64,000 nt of DNA. It comes from Telopea speciosissima. Its lineage: Eukaryota > Streptophyta > Magnoliopsida > Proteales > Proteaceae. Both the position numbers and the translations under genes were made by a program. The stretch is taken from contig NC_057921.1 of NCBI RefSeq assembly GCF_018873765.1, forward strand, positions 66,267,557 to 66,331,556, given 5' to 3'. Positions within the stretch are counted from its first letter, which is position 1, and each line of letters begins with the position of its first letter. Below are positions 23,701-35,589 of this stretch, piece by piece. Under the pieces are notes generated by a model. It saw nothing but the letters and a program-made list of their open reading frames with translations. It did no database searches and was not told the DNA's origin.

Positions 23701-25428
23701 AAACCCTCCCCTGGGTATTGAGTAATGACTCTCTCCTCCCCTATATTAACAAGATTCTATCAACCGTATCCATTCTGTTAAAAATGGCTGTTAAGTAATG
23801 ACATCACCTTAAAAATATTCATTTAAACCTCAAAATGCCCTTATTTTTATGATATTTCAATAATACCCCTGACTATGTCAAAACCCTAAAAACATCTCTA
23901 AACCGTTTCTCCAGCGTGAGTAATGGTCACCACCGCCACCACCACCACCACCACCACTTTCGTAGCCACGGTCACCACCACCGCCGCCCTCACAACGTCT
24001 ATAACCACTGTCGCATCCACCACAGAGCAAGAAAGCCATCCAATATTAGAGAACGGTTGGTGATTTTTTTTTTTTTTTTTGGGTTGAACGCTTGGTGATT
24101 TCAAGGTTGGGTACGAGAGGTGATGGCAGCCTTTCAGATAAGGTGGTGATTCCTGATCATATCCTTTTTTTCACTGTTTCTCGTTCTTCTTATCTTTTCT
24201 TCTCAGTACTCAGGTCAGATCATAGTCTCTCTATCCTGCGCATAACTTCCTAATTTGTTCTTCGCAGTTATTGATCTATTGGTTGTGTTTCTTGTTCTAT
24301 AACTTTAGATTTCAACTCTGTTTTCAAAATCAATCATCAAAACCCAATCTTTTCACTGTTTTCCAAGAATGCTTCTTCAAGTAGGGATTCTAAATTTCTC
24401 AATCTTAGAATCTAATTTTTTAATTATGTTTTCAAATCTAGGTATCAGTTTGGAATCTTAATTTATCGTTGTTTTCAAAACCAGATCTTTCTACTGATTT
24501 CATGGAATCCTAATTCCAACCTGATTTCTTAAATCTCCCTGTTTTGAATCCAATATTGAGTTACGAGTTAAACCTCAGAGAGTCGAGTGTTGCCTGGTTG
24601 AACAGCGTGTGGACTGTGGGACTGTTGGTATCTTCCCTAGCTTCTTCCTTTCCCTCCAGTAAGCCTTCTAATCTCCCTTTTCTCTTTCTGTTCCTTCTTC
24701 CTTTTCTTTCTTTTCCTCCTATTTCCTTTACCTCGTATCAACTCTCTATTCGTTGCGGTGCTAGTCTTGATGCAAGCAAGAGAGGCATCGATCTCCCTAT
24801 AGTTTCCTTGTTTTAATCTCAAGTTTTGGGACCTTATTATCTAGCAGTGGGCGATCCCTTTCTTCTGAAGCTCTGTTCAAGATCCTGTTGGACTGGGAAG
24901 TTCCATTCGAATTTCAGGTCTGGTTCTTCATTCTACTGCCAGATCTAGTTTCAGTCTCCTCCGGTTCTTTTGTTGTTGGTTGTTCCGACATTATAACTGT
25001 TCTATTTGGGAGGACTAGTAGTGGGGATCTCTCACCTGGAATTTCATATTCAACCTTGACCATATGACAGAGTTTGAACATCTGAATTCTTGCTGGACTT
25101 CGGTCTGGAATTATTTTGTTGCGTGGTGATATGCTCTGTGTGTCTGAGGTATCATTTCCTCACCATGGAGACCGTTTGCGTCAGCAGTAGGGAATGGGCA
25201 AGGAGAGAGCATGAGTGGGGACGGTGAGAGGGGTTGCGTTGGCAGCAGGGTGGGGGTAGAGTTCCAGGAAAGGGGTTGTAAGAGGAGGAAGAAGAAGAAA
25301 AAGGAAGGGGGGGTAATATAGTCTTTTCCTATCACTTAACAGTCCTTTTTAACGGAATGGATACAGTTGATAGAATCTTGTTAATACAGAAGAGGGGAGA
25401 GTCATTACTCACTACCAGGGAGGGGTTT
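23701..25428. mobile_element. nonautonomous long-TIR element, about 1.7 kb
   Basis: The first ~100 bp (from AAACCCTCCCCTGGG through TATTAACAAGATTCTATCAA) are repeated inverted at 25328-25428 (TTGATAGAATCTTGTTAATA through CCAGGGAGGGGTTT). TIRs this long suggest a Mutator-like element. No transposase is visible. The inside has a CAC/ACC trinucleotide-rich stretch near 23920-23960 that gives a spurious His-rich frame, a T run near 24064, and pyrimidine-rich sequence. A target duplication is not clean. Confidence 0.75.
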
Positions 25429-26402
25429 ATCATTAGAGCATAATCGAGTGGAGGGGGGAGTAAAGTGAATTAAATAAAACTCTTGGCAGGTCAGGGTAGG
25501 ACTCTAGTCACCTAAACGTTGACACTGTGGATAATTAGTCGCTTGTTGTATTTTTTTTAGAATTATTAAACGTTACGAGAAAAAAAAGAATTATTAAACG
25601 AATAAAGTCAGCCTATATCTTGGACTATTTGAAATTAGAGGTGCAATATATAAACCCTTTATTAATTCATTCTCATCAAATAACATACCAGAAAAGGGCA
25701 TCCAAGGGTATTTCTATCTTTCCAAAACTAACAGATCGGTGTAAGCTTAATTACTTAACTACCCTTAAAACCCAAACCCATCGCCAATAGATTCTCTTGT
25801 GAGAAATTGCTGCCGTATTGAATCAGTCCAAAACCATACGTTGACCGTAGACGTGAAGTGAAGTCTATCATCAGAGTGTGAGGCACTGGAGTGTGTTGTC
25901 CTTCTAGAGAGATCTTTTTGTTTGGGCGACCGTGTCTGTGACAATAATTTGACCGTTAAATGCTTTTAAACTTAGCCTATACGTGTGGACTGCACCAATT
26001 AAAAGTTAAAAGCGTGTTTTCTAAGATTCCCTTTGACTGGGTCAAGCCGTTCAGGTAGTTTCCAGAACTGGTCCATCGAAATGTAAGGACGTATCAATAG
26101 TTATAGTACGGATCTGATCATTACCGTTATTATACTATCGGAGTCGACCGGTTTGGTTCTCTATTTGGGATTGAGCTCTACTATTTGGAGCCCAACACAC
26201 CAGAGGGCATCCAGCCGTTGGGCTGTGCCATACATATCTTGACGTTAAGCTCCTTGGAGAGGAGCCAGAGCCACATCTCTTTAGATACACCTACTTATGT
26301 AGCCAAGACCTAGATTTTTTTTTTTTCTAGGTTCATAAAAAGGCTTTTCGAGGTTTACAACAAAACTAAGAGGATTAACCTATCAAACAGAAAACAACAA
26401 TA
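25429..26402. other. intergenic, foldback fragment
   Basis: No gene. About 26180-26290 is a fragment of the foldback family at 18335-18680 (GGGCATCCAGCCGTTGGGCT, CTCCTTGGAGAGGAGCCAG). The remainder is AT-rich. Confidence 0.4.
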
Positions 26403-28156
26403 GGGCCCGCTTGATATCCTTATTAGGTGTTTCTATTATGGAAATGTGCTAGGAAACACCAAAACATTTTTTTGTTTCCTAGCATAGTTTTTTTCATTTT
26501 CTTTGCTAAGAAATCGTTTTTTACCCGCTTGGTAAACCTGTTCTGGAAACATTGCCAGAAGACAATTTGACTTTGTTTTCAATAATCGCTAGAAAATTCC
26601 AGACCTGAATATCAGGTGATCTTATGCGTCATATCAAATAAAAATCAAACACTTAAACAATACCCCACCAAGTAACTTTTCCCGCGACAGAACAGGGATT
26701 GAATATAATGGATTTGTCTTGAACAATTTAAATTTCAATAGAACTGAGGTGCATTTTCATATTTTCGTATAAAATAGCAAGAAGGTACTACTGATATCCA
26801 AACATGATAACCACTGCCATGTCTAGGACATTAATCTAAACCCCAATTCCTACTCTTCAGACAAACTATTTTTTCATTCCACACACATAATGTAGATACA
26901 TTAAGTAACAGGGCTTATGCAATCCAGACCAATAACGGTTGCTAGTAGGTTTAGGCTAATCAGATTGGGCTTTTATTAGGATTCACAACCTCTCCACATT
27001 TCTCACGGCCATATGGCTCCCTTTAAGCCTAAATCCTACTTGTCCAATTTCAGAGCCATGTTTGCCCAAAACACCTTATTGCAGCTTTTGCCAATTCTTT
27101 CCATCCTGTCCTCTAATCTCTCTCCCCCTTTTTCACACCAAGTCGTCACCCAATTGATTCAAAACCCTTACAGCCCAACCATAATTCTCAGCCTCTGGAA
27201 CTTATAATCTCTAGTTCCCCTAAAAATACCTGCACATGGCATTGCTTACCCGGACCTGGTTATCTCCTAGAACCTTTACATGACTGAAATTGACAGTATA
27301 ATCCCCATCACTGCAATCTAAAAACTGACTGAACCCATCCCAATAGACCTTCCAACCCCTCTTCAAATTCTCAATGCTTCAGCAGAGAATGGAATCGCTC
27401 CAAAGTTATTCAATACAAAGGGGTTCATTTTTAACGCATCCATGGTTTGGATAGGGTCCTCAGTGAAAAGAAACACAAGATTACCATGACTATATATATA
27501 TATATAAATCAGATCAGTACCAACAGAACAGGATCACAAAACAGAGAAAATTCACCAAACTAAATCCAAATATCAGTAATACGAAGCCAGAGAGAGCGAG
27601 AGACATGGATTAACAAGATTTAAACAAGAAAAAAAAAAAAAGCATAGCTGCCAGTAGATTTGAACCACAGGGTACTGAAATTCGTGGGAAACCACAGAGG
27701 GCAACTGGAAAGATGCTCTCTCTCCTTGAGATGACGATGTTCAATCTTCAAAATAAAATAAACCTCCAGTAGAGCGAGAGAGTGACAGAGGAAGATATAG
27801 AGAGCGAGAGAGCACGATGGGGCGAGAGAGAAAGACAGGAGAGAGTGAGAGAGATTCATTACCTGATAGCTGAGATGTCCGCAGTTAGGGTTCTCGCTGA
27901 ACTGAAGAAGAGGAAAGAGGAGTTGTGTTTGAAGAGGTTTAGGTTAGATAGGTATTTTATCGGGCACAATTTTGGTAGATTTGTACTGAGCAATGGTGGA
28001 CATGTTCTGTCAAAAGTCTTCTGGGGAACAGAAATTTTGATTTATCCACTCAAGAACAATTTATATGGAACACTGTTTATCAAGTATTTTTAGGTGTTTT
28101 TGTTTCTCAGAATAAAAACACCTGAAACAGATTCTCGATAAGGCCATCAAGTGGGC
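26403..28156. mobile_element. nonautonomous TIR element, copy 1 (1.75 kb)
   Basis: Left end GGGCCCGCTTGATATCCTTA and right end AAGGCCATCAAGTGGGC are inverse. The next stretch (GTGTTTCT... and ...AGAAACACC-like) is also inverse. A second copy is at 45599-47329. Both share the subterminal stretches (GAAATCGTTTTTTACCCGCT and GAACAATTTATATGGAACA type), a GAGAGAGCGAGAGAG-rich centre-right region and a T-rich left. No transposase frame is visible. Superfamily is uncertain because I cannot see a clean target duplication. Confidence 0.7.
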
Positions 28157-28532
28157 ACAAAGAAGCTCCTTTAGCTAGAAGCCTAAAAATGAGCTTCTTT
28201 GTTTAACAACCTAGGAACATATAAAAGAAAAAGAACAGAAGAAAAAGACAGTTTCAAATGCAAAATGTCAAAAGTCTTATTGGGGGGGGGGGGGAATTTT
28301 GATTTATCCACTCAAAAACAATTTATATGGAATACTGTTTATCAAGTATTTTTTAGGTGTTTTTTTGTTTCTCAGAATAAAAAAACACCTGAAACAGTTT
28401 CTGATAAGGCCATCAAGTGGGCACAAAGAAGCTCCTTTAGCTAGAAGCCTAAAAAATGAGCTTCTTTGTTTAACAACCTAGGAACATATAAAAGAAAAAG
28501 AACAGAAGAAAAAGACAGTTTCAAATGCAAAA
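28008..28532. repeat. tandem duplication of about 260 bp
   Basis: 28008-28265 and 28266-28532 are near-identical direct copies, each beginning TGTCAAAAGTCTT and ending TTTCAAATGCAAAA. Each unit holds the right end of the TIR element plus the adjoining LINE tail. The second copy has a run of about a dozen G where the first has GGGGAACA. The duplication therefore arose after the TIR element landed next to the LINE remnant. Confidence 0.9.
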
Positions 28533-28700
28533 TGTCCTCAGCAATCATAGTCGCTGCCCAATCCAAAGTAGCCGAAGAGCTATTCAAGAAAGCTACCAAA
28601 GATTTACAATCTGTAAACACAGATAACCTATCTATCCCAATGCTTCTTGCCAGCAGAAGAGCATCCCTGATCGCCACCGAGACTGAGATTGATTGATTAA
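28418..28700 (-). mobile_element. LINE RNase H domain fragment
   Basis: On the minus strand one frame reads AIRDALLLARSIGIDRLSVF then TDCKSLVAFLNSS, a conserved-looking WAATMIAEDILHL and YVPRLLNKEAH. This order is the C-terminal half of the plant LINE RNase H domain (RVT_3 type, with the DCKSLV motif and the Asn-x-x-Ala end). Upstream parts are missing. The tail is repeated in the tandem unit to the left. Confidence 0.75.
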
Positions 28701-29415
28701 CTGATCTATCACCAAATTGAAATCATATATAAATTAGTTACTCGATCTCGATCAACAAGCTTGTATTTGGTTTGAGAATCATTTAACTAACTAGTTAATC
28801 CATCTTTAGTCAACATTTTGCACTGAAATGCATGACTTGACCCTTATTTAATTCACACACTATGCCCATTAATGACATGTGCAATTAAATAACCAATATA
28901 TCTAATGCATAATAGTGCATTGTATTAACCAATCGGGAAAGAGATTAATGGCTGGTCACCTGGCCCTTGCACCCTTGCACCATCCCAAGGGCCAATGAGA
29001 ACACGCATTCTTGTGTCTGGGTGCAGGATAATAAGATGTTTATCCATCTAATTGAGGGGGAGAGTCCAAACAATGACCTCTCCCTGGACTTAGGCTAGCG
29101 CTCTACTACACTGACGCTCCATGTGACACTTATGAGTGAGTAATTTGTTTTCTATCTCGCTTTAGATCCCTCTACTTATGTGGCCAAGACTAAGATTGAC
29201 TAATTAGCTAATCTGTCACCAAAATGAAACCATATATTAATCAGTTGCTTGATCTCGATCAACAAAACAACCATTTAAGTTGTCTGTGGTCTACATTTTG
29301 CTTTGAGACGCATGAAGTGGTTGTTGTTTAATTCACACACTTTGCCCTGATAGTGACATTTGCAATTAAATAAATAATCGAATGTATAATAGTGTATTGT
29401 ATAACAAAAATTAGG
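28688..29415. repeat. diverged direct repeat, copies 1 and 2
   Basis: Copy 1 (about 28688-28935) and copy 2 (about 29186-29415) share GATTGA..AACT/GCTAATCTRTCACC, GATCTCGATCAACAA, a TTTGCACTGARATGCATGA-like phrase, ATTTAATTCACACACT and TAATAGTGYATTGTAT. A third copy begins at 35170 and ends beyond 38280, split by later insertions. Between copies 1 and 2, about 28945-29040, is a segment with CCAATGAGAACACGC that is kin (inverted) to repeats at 51605-51790 and 54305-54470. No coding potential. Confidence 0.65.
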
Positions 29416-29701
29416 GATAATGTTGTATATTCCATCAACATATTCCCTCTGACATTCTCGTTCATCCATTGGCTGCACTTGGAGCATCAGTGCTTGTGTT
29501 GCACGAGTTATAACTCATAGTAACAAATCAATAGACAACTTGAAAAGAAAAAAAAAAAAAAAAACTACTTTTTTTTCTAGGATATTTTTGTGATTGTTCA
29601 TTAGCCCCATATGTGACACATATGAGGGTGTGTAAACTATTCTCTATTTCTATCCAAAAAAAAAGTGTTCTCTATCTCTCTTAAGATCCCTATGCTTATA
29701 A
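29416..29701. other. left flank of the LTR element
   Basis: No gene. The end of this stretch (AGATCCCTATGCTTATAAGGTCA) matches the start of the diverged direct repeat unit, showing that the LTR element at 29707 inserted within a third copy of that repeat. Confidence 0.4.
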
Positions 29702-29706
29702 GGTCA

Positions 29707-31347
29707 TGTTAGTCTATTGGAGTGTGTGGAATGTTGTCGTCATTGTTGGCAACCTTATTAGCCATATTGGTGATGCGGCAGTGGCATTTGATGAGTTGGA
29801 AGAGCTGAAATGGTCAAACAGTCACCTACACAGCTATAAGGGTATTTTGGTCATTTAACAAGGTAACAAGGGTACCCGCACTTGAAGAACACCATTTAAC
29901 AGCATATTAAGTTCTTATATAGTGTTTGGCAAAGGGGCGAAGCAGCAGGTGAAGGTTTCATACTGTTAAAGTTGTGATTTCACAGGTTCATGAAATGGTA
30001 GTGACTTTAAGGTCATTTTTGAAAGGCTTAATGAAAATTTTGGATGAAGTGGTCTTCATGAGAAATTAAGTTCATCGAGTCTCGGTTCCAACGCAAGTTG
30101 AACGAGAAAGTTACAGATATTTTCATGTCGATACGCAAAAATGGAGCAAATCTGGAATAGGCAAAAGTTTATATACTTAGCCAAAATTTTTGGCATATTT
30201 TTAAGTGCTATACTGTAAACAGACATTCTCCATTGTTTTTTTAAATCTCCAGAATCTCCTCGAGCGTCGGATCAGTATCTTGCATCAGATTTGGTTCATT
30301 AAAAGAAAAAGAAAGAAAAAGGAAATAAAGAAAATAACTAATGTGTAGTGAAGTGTGATGTTGGCATGACATCCCCCCCATTTCTTATGAAGGAAGAGAC
30401 TATGAAAATCTCTGACGTGTTTTTCCTTTTGTGCACGATTTGTCACGAAGAATCTCTTTATTTACGGATTTACCACTGGTTACCAATTTTTGGAGCATTC
30501 AACTTTGGAAGGCCGTACCTTGGCCATCCGATGTCCAAATGGGACGAAGTTTTTTTTAAATTGGGTATTTTTTCAAGAGAAAGCCATTGGAAGGAGTTGC
30601 AGCATCGTTTGAGCACAGAAATTTGATGATATCACTATTTTATGCTCGATAACTCCGTATTGAAGATGGTTTGAGCAGTGTAGCGTACACAGGCACGATT
30701 TCTATGCATCAGAGGCTTCATGGTTGTTGGGATTACTTTGTAAGAGGTAATCTAATTCTATAAAACTCTATTTTTTTATGTTCTAGGTTGTTTGCTCTGT
30801 TGGAACCCTAGACTATGTGAAAACCCTAATGTTGGGTCTTGTATTGGGGGTTTTACATTCTTGTACTCTCAATTGATGGATTGTAATACCATTCAAGTTG
30901 AGGCTTGATTGGAGAAGGGGTTGTTGCCCTCGTTTGTGTTGTTGCATAAACCGAAGCAATGATTGTAGTTCCTGGGCTGTGGTTGCAGTAAAAAATTTGA
31001 GTAACGTATTGAGCAATATATGAAACCCTGGGTAGGGTATTGCTCCGTGGATGTAAGCAGTTTGGCCGAACCACGTAAATTTGGTGTTTTGTCTACTTTA
31101 CTTTCCATTGCATATATTGGAGTGTGTTTGATCTGCAGAGTGGGGTGCACTGTCTGGTAGACTTAACCAAACAGTGGTTGCAAGGTGGACGCGCATGTCT
31201 GTTGTGGAATTGGTAATTACAGGACTGCCTGACCAATCAGGTTTGCTTGAAGTCTTCTGCATCGACGTCAACACAGGGTTGGAATTTAGGGATTATTTTC
31301 TAATAACACTGATTCATCCGCCTCTCAGTGTCAACCTAGGATCAACA
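29707..31347 (+). repeat. 5' LTR of the gag-only element
   Basis: Starts TGTTAGTCTATTGG and ends GTCAACCTAGGATCAACA, 1641 bp. Its copy at 33505-35169 matches along the full length with scattered, mostly C/T and G/A differences and small length changes. Confidence 0.9.
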
Positions 31348-31420
31348 AGGGGTATCAGAGCAAGGTTACCCAATCAGAAAAGTTTAACAACTTTGAGATT
31401 GTGAACTGAGAGACTTTCAG

Positions 31421-32469
31421 ATGGCTAGAAAAAACAAGAAGTCTAAACCTGTGTTGAGTGATGATTCAACTTCAAGGATAGTTGTCAAAAGATCAAACAT
31501 GTGGTCAGTTAGTCAATCAGATACAAAGGTTAATGAACATAAATTCATTGTTCCTAATGGTTTAGAGCATCAAATTTTAGATGGTTCTTTAGAGTCTGAG
31601 GAGGAGCTGAAAGCGGTAGTTGACATGGAGGCAGAATTACTTAGTGCATTGAAAAACCTTAAGGATGAAAGAAAAAATAATAAGAAGATCACCAAGCAAG
31701 TTGAAGACCTTGATCAGAAAAATCTTGAATTACAGGCTCAGTTAGATGATCAAAATTTAGAAAAACAAAAGTGCAGAAAATTAGAAAAAAAAATTCTGTT
31801 ATGAGAGAACTTGTGTCAGAACTACGGAAGAGAAGCACACCGCCTGAAGTTGACAGAAATAACCTGCAACAAGGTGAAATAATTTTGAGGTTGAAAGCTG
31901 AAGTCAAAGAACTCAAATTCTTAGTGGAAGCGCTTGAAGGATAAATTATACAGAAAGATGAAAAGTATTGTGAACTTGAAGACAAGTGTATAGCACTGCA
32001 AGCACAGGTGGTACAGTCACAAGAAGAGATAAGTCTATTGCATGCACAGTTGAGTTACTCCCAAACACAGGATGACAACACTCCAAATGAGACACCCCAT
32101 GCTTCTTCACCCAAGAAGCAAAGAAGAAAGATAAGACAACCCCAGGCTCAAAGATATGATAGATCCAGATACAACAGAAGAGCCAATTGTGATGGATTTA
32201 GAAGAACTTCACACCAGAGACAAAGATGGCAGACTCCTACAGTATGGCATAGACCCACATCTAGGTTCACTCCCCACTTCCCTGGTTGGTGTTACAGTTG
32301 TGGTGCTTACGGGCACATGATGTCAGATTGTAGATACATTATGAGGCACAGGAGGATCATAGGCAAGGACCATAGATCTCGAAGATTTTATAGGACTGTT
32401 GTATGTTACAAATGCCAGATGTTGGGACACGTGGATAGAAATTGTAAAACCAAACTGACAGTTATTTAG
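31421..32469 (+). pseudogene. gag-like region with two CCHC knuckles
   Basis: Fossil capsid/nucleocapsid region of the LTR element. The first part is Lys/Glu-rich and likely coiled coil. The last part is Arg-rich and carries two CCHC zinc knuckles (about 32290-32331 and 32404-32445), the arrangement I associate with Sirevirus gag. It is not intact. A host function is not suggested. Confidence 0.75.
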
Positions 32470-33504
32470 TTTCAAAGACAAAAACAACAGTTCAGAAGAG
32501 CTCCCAAGAACATAGATAAGCAGCATAGTCAGAAATCCCAAACAGTCAAGAAGAGGATTTGGGTACAGAAGGGAAGTACAGATGTTAAGCATATTTCTTT
32601 CTTTGAGCATCCAGCCCCCAAGGCACAAGAGAAACATAATGAGAAAATGCAACAGAAGAAGATCAAGGCAACAACGAACAGAGATTGGAGAGAAAAGAAC
32701 AAGTTATTAGCAAACGACAATTCATTGGTGGCAGAGGTAGACTTTAGAAAATCAGGTACATTAGTTGGCATGGCAACAATGAAGTCTATAGTAGGAAAGC
32801 TTGGTTAGAGACAGAGCAGACATGGTAAGAAGACAACTGAAAGGTAGTCAGAGCAGTGACATAGACAGAAGCCAAAGATAGTTGGAAAGAGTATATGGAA
32901 AGAGAAGAACACAGATGTACAAGTAGCATTCCTCACTACTTAGTCATCACCCAAGCTGGGTGTGGGAGTGAATACGTCTCCCAAGCACTAAGGTGCACTC
33001 CGGTGCACATAGAGAGGGGGAGCTTACAAAATGCCATATTAGTGCCCCCAAGTGGACTCTGGTAATAGCAGTGGAGTCTTAGGTATGTAGTGCTTGGAAT
33101 CATCATGGACATCACCAGTTTAGTTCCTTTATTAATTTTTTATTTTGGATGAAGCGTCATCATATGAGGAGATATATGATTATGCAGAGGAGAGAGCAAA
33201 GTTGATGAGGTGTCAGTGATGAGGTATTTTATAGTGTGTGTGGAGGAATGATATTCATGTTGATTGAATATCTAGTGATGTCATGTGTAGGAGGAGTTCC
33301 CTATCTCTATGGGATTGAAAAAATACAATAGATACTCCCATAGTAGATTCTTCTGATGGTACATGAGCAGGGGGAGTAGGGGGAGCTTCCATGCAAGGGG
33401 AGCATTGGTACCCTTTGTACTTGTTGTCAAAGGGGGAGAGAAGTGCATCTCACAGTCAGGATGACTTTGTGTAGTGAGTTGCCAACAATTTCAAAGGGGG
33501 AGAT

Positions 33505-35169
33505 TGTTAGTCCATTGGAGTGTGTGGAATATTGTTGTCATTGTTGGCAACCTTATTAACCATATTGGTGATTCGGCAGTGGCATTTGATGAGTTGGAAG
33601 AGCTGAAATGGTCAAATAGTCACCTACACAGCTATAAGGGTATTTTGATCATTTGGCAGGGTTACAAGGGTACTTGCACTTGAAGAACACCATTTAACAG
33701 AATATTAAGTCCTTATATAGTGTTTGGTAAAGGGGCGAAGCAGCAGATGAAGGTTTCATACTTTTAAAGTTGTGATTTCACAGGTTCATACAATGATAGT
33801 AACTTTAAGATCATTTTTGGAAGGCTTAATGGAAAATTTGGGTGAAGTGGTCTTCATGAGAAATTAAGTTCATCGAGTCTCGGTTCCAACACAACTAGTC
33901 TTGCATTATTTGAATGTTGGACGAGAAAGTTATTGATATTTTCATGTCGATACACAAAAATGGAGCAAATCTGGAATAGGCAAAAATTTATATACTTAGC
34001 CAAAATTTTTGACTTATTTTTAAGAGCTATACTGTAGACAGACATTCTCCATTGTTTTGTTAAAACTCTAGAATCTCCTCGAGCGTCAGATCAGTATCTT
34101 GCATCAGATTTGGTTCATTAAAAGAAAAAGAAAGAAAAAGGAAATAAAGGAAATAACTAATGTGGAGTGAAGTGTGATGTTGGCATGACATCACCCCCAT
34201 TTCTTATGAAGGAAGAGACTGTGAAAATCTCTAATGTGTTTTTCCTTTTGTGTACGGTTTGTCATGAAGAATCTCTTTATTTATGGATTTACCACTGGTT
34301 ACCAATTTTTGGAGCATTCAACTTTGGAAGGCCGTATCTTGACCATCCGATGTCCAAATGGGATGAAGTTTTTTTTTTAAATTGGGTATTTTTTTGAGAG
34401 GAAGCCATTGGAAGGAGTTACAACATCGTTTGAGCACAAAAAGTTGATGATATCATTGTTTTATGCTCGATGACTCCGTATTGAAGATGGTTTGAGCAGT
34501 GGAGAGTATGCAAACACGATTTCTATGCATCAGAGGCTTCATGGTTATTGGGATTACTTTGTAAGAGGTAATCTAATTCTGTAAAACTCTATTTTTTGAT
34601 GTTCTAGGTTGTTTGCTCTGTTGGAAACCTAGACTATGTGAAAACCCTAATGTTGGGTCTTGTATTGGGGGGTTTTACATTCTTGTACTCTCAATTGATG
34701 GATTGTAATACCATTCAAGTTGAGACTTGATTGGAGAAGGGGTTGTTGCCCTCGTTTGTGTTGTTGCACAAATCGAAGCAGGGATTGTAGTTCCTGGGCT
34801 GTGGTTGCAGTAAAAAATTTGAGTAGCGTATTGAGCAATATACGAAACCTTGGGTAGGGTATTGCTCTGTGGATGTAAGCAATTTGGCCGAACCACGTAA
34901 ATTTGGTGTCTTGTCTACTTTACTTTCCATTACATATATTGGAGTGTGTTTGATCTGTAGAGTGGGGTGTACTGTCTGATAGACCTGACCACACAGTGGT
35001 TGCGAGGTGGATGTGCATGTGTGTTGTGGGATTGATAATTATGGGATTACCCCGGCCAATCAGGTTTGCTTGAAGTCTTTTGCATCGACGTCAACACAGG
35101 CTTGGAATTTAGGGATTTTTTTGAATAACACTGATTCACCCCCCTCTCAGTGTCAACCTGGGATCAACT
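33505..35169 (+). repeat. 3' LTR of the gag-only element
   Basis: Starts TGTTAGTCCATTGG straight after the purine tract and ends GTCAACCTGGGATCAACT, 1665 bp. It is followed by the target duplication GGTCA. Confidence 0.9.
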
Positions 35170-35394
35170 GGTCAAGACTAAGATTGATTGGGTAACTAAT
35201 TTGTTTGACTGGTCAAAAGGGTTGTATTTGGTTTAAAGACCAATTACCTAACTGGTTAAGCCATCTTTGGTCTATATTTTGCTTTGAGATGCATGAATTA
35301 AAACTTTGTCCGATAATATAGACAATCCCTTTCTCATCTGATCGATTATTAAGATATAGAAATAGGTATTTTTTAAGTTTACCCTATATCTAAT

Positions 35395-35530
35395 TGCCCA
35401 ATGGGGTGGGGGAAGGAGAGAAGGGGGCCAGGGAGGGGGAAGGGTGTCTTGTGCCTCAAGGTGAAGACAAGAGAAATGAACCTGTGACCTCCTGTGAGCT
35501 TGCAATCTATTGGCAAGATACCAACAAACT
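35395..35530 (-). mobile_element. possible tRNA-derived SINE
   Basis: On the minus strand TTAGTTTGTTGGTATCTTGC resembles a pol III A box. About 35 bases on, GAGGTCACAGGTTCATTTCT resembles a B box, followed by a pyrimidine-rich body with CACCTTGAGGCACAAGACACC. A possible relative lies at 62020-62140. It interrupts the third copy of the diverged repeat. Ends and target duplication are not resolved. Confidence 0.5.
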
Positions 35531-35589
35531 AAGCAAGCAATTGTCTTCATATACAAATACATAACCAATTCAATGTATAATAGTGTATT

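Larger units (their letters stand above)
29707..35169 (+). mobile_element. gag-only LTR retrotransposon, Copia/Sirevirus-like
   Basis: Two direct LTRs (29707-31347 and 33505-35169) enclose about 2.16 kb. GGTCA flanks the element on both sides (29702-29706 and 35170-35174) as the target duplication. Next to the left LTR is a primer-binding site of the initiator-Met tRNA type (GGTATCAGAGC). Before the right LTR is the purine tract CAAAGGGGGAGATTG, preceded by several similar tracts, a habit of Sireviruses. The inside has a gag-like region (31421-32469) with a coiled-coil-like part and two CCHC zinc knuckles. No protease, integrase, reverse transcriptase or RNase H is recognisable, so the element is nonautonomous. 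It is a fossil with roughly two breaks in gag. LTRs differ by about 7% over the first ~215 bp I compared by eye, suggesting an age of a few million years. Confidence 0.88.

Noticed and set aside
23916-24098. His-rich reading frame (run of seven His)
   Set aside because: It is only the translation of a CAC/ACC simple repeat inside a transposon; there is no domain and the other frames are equally open.
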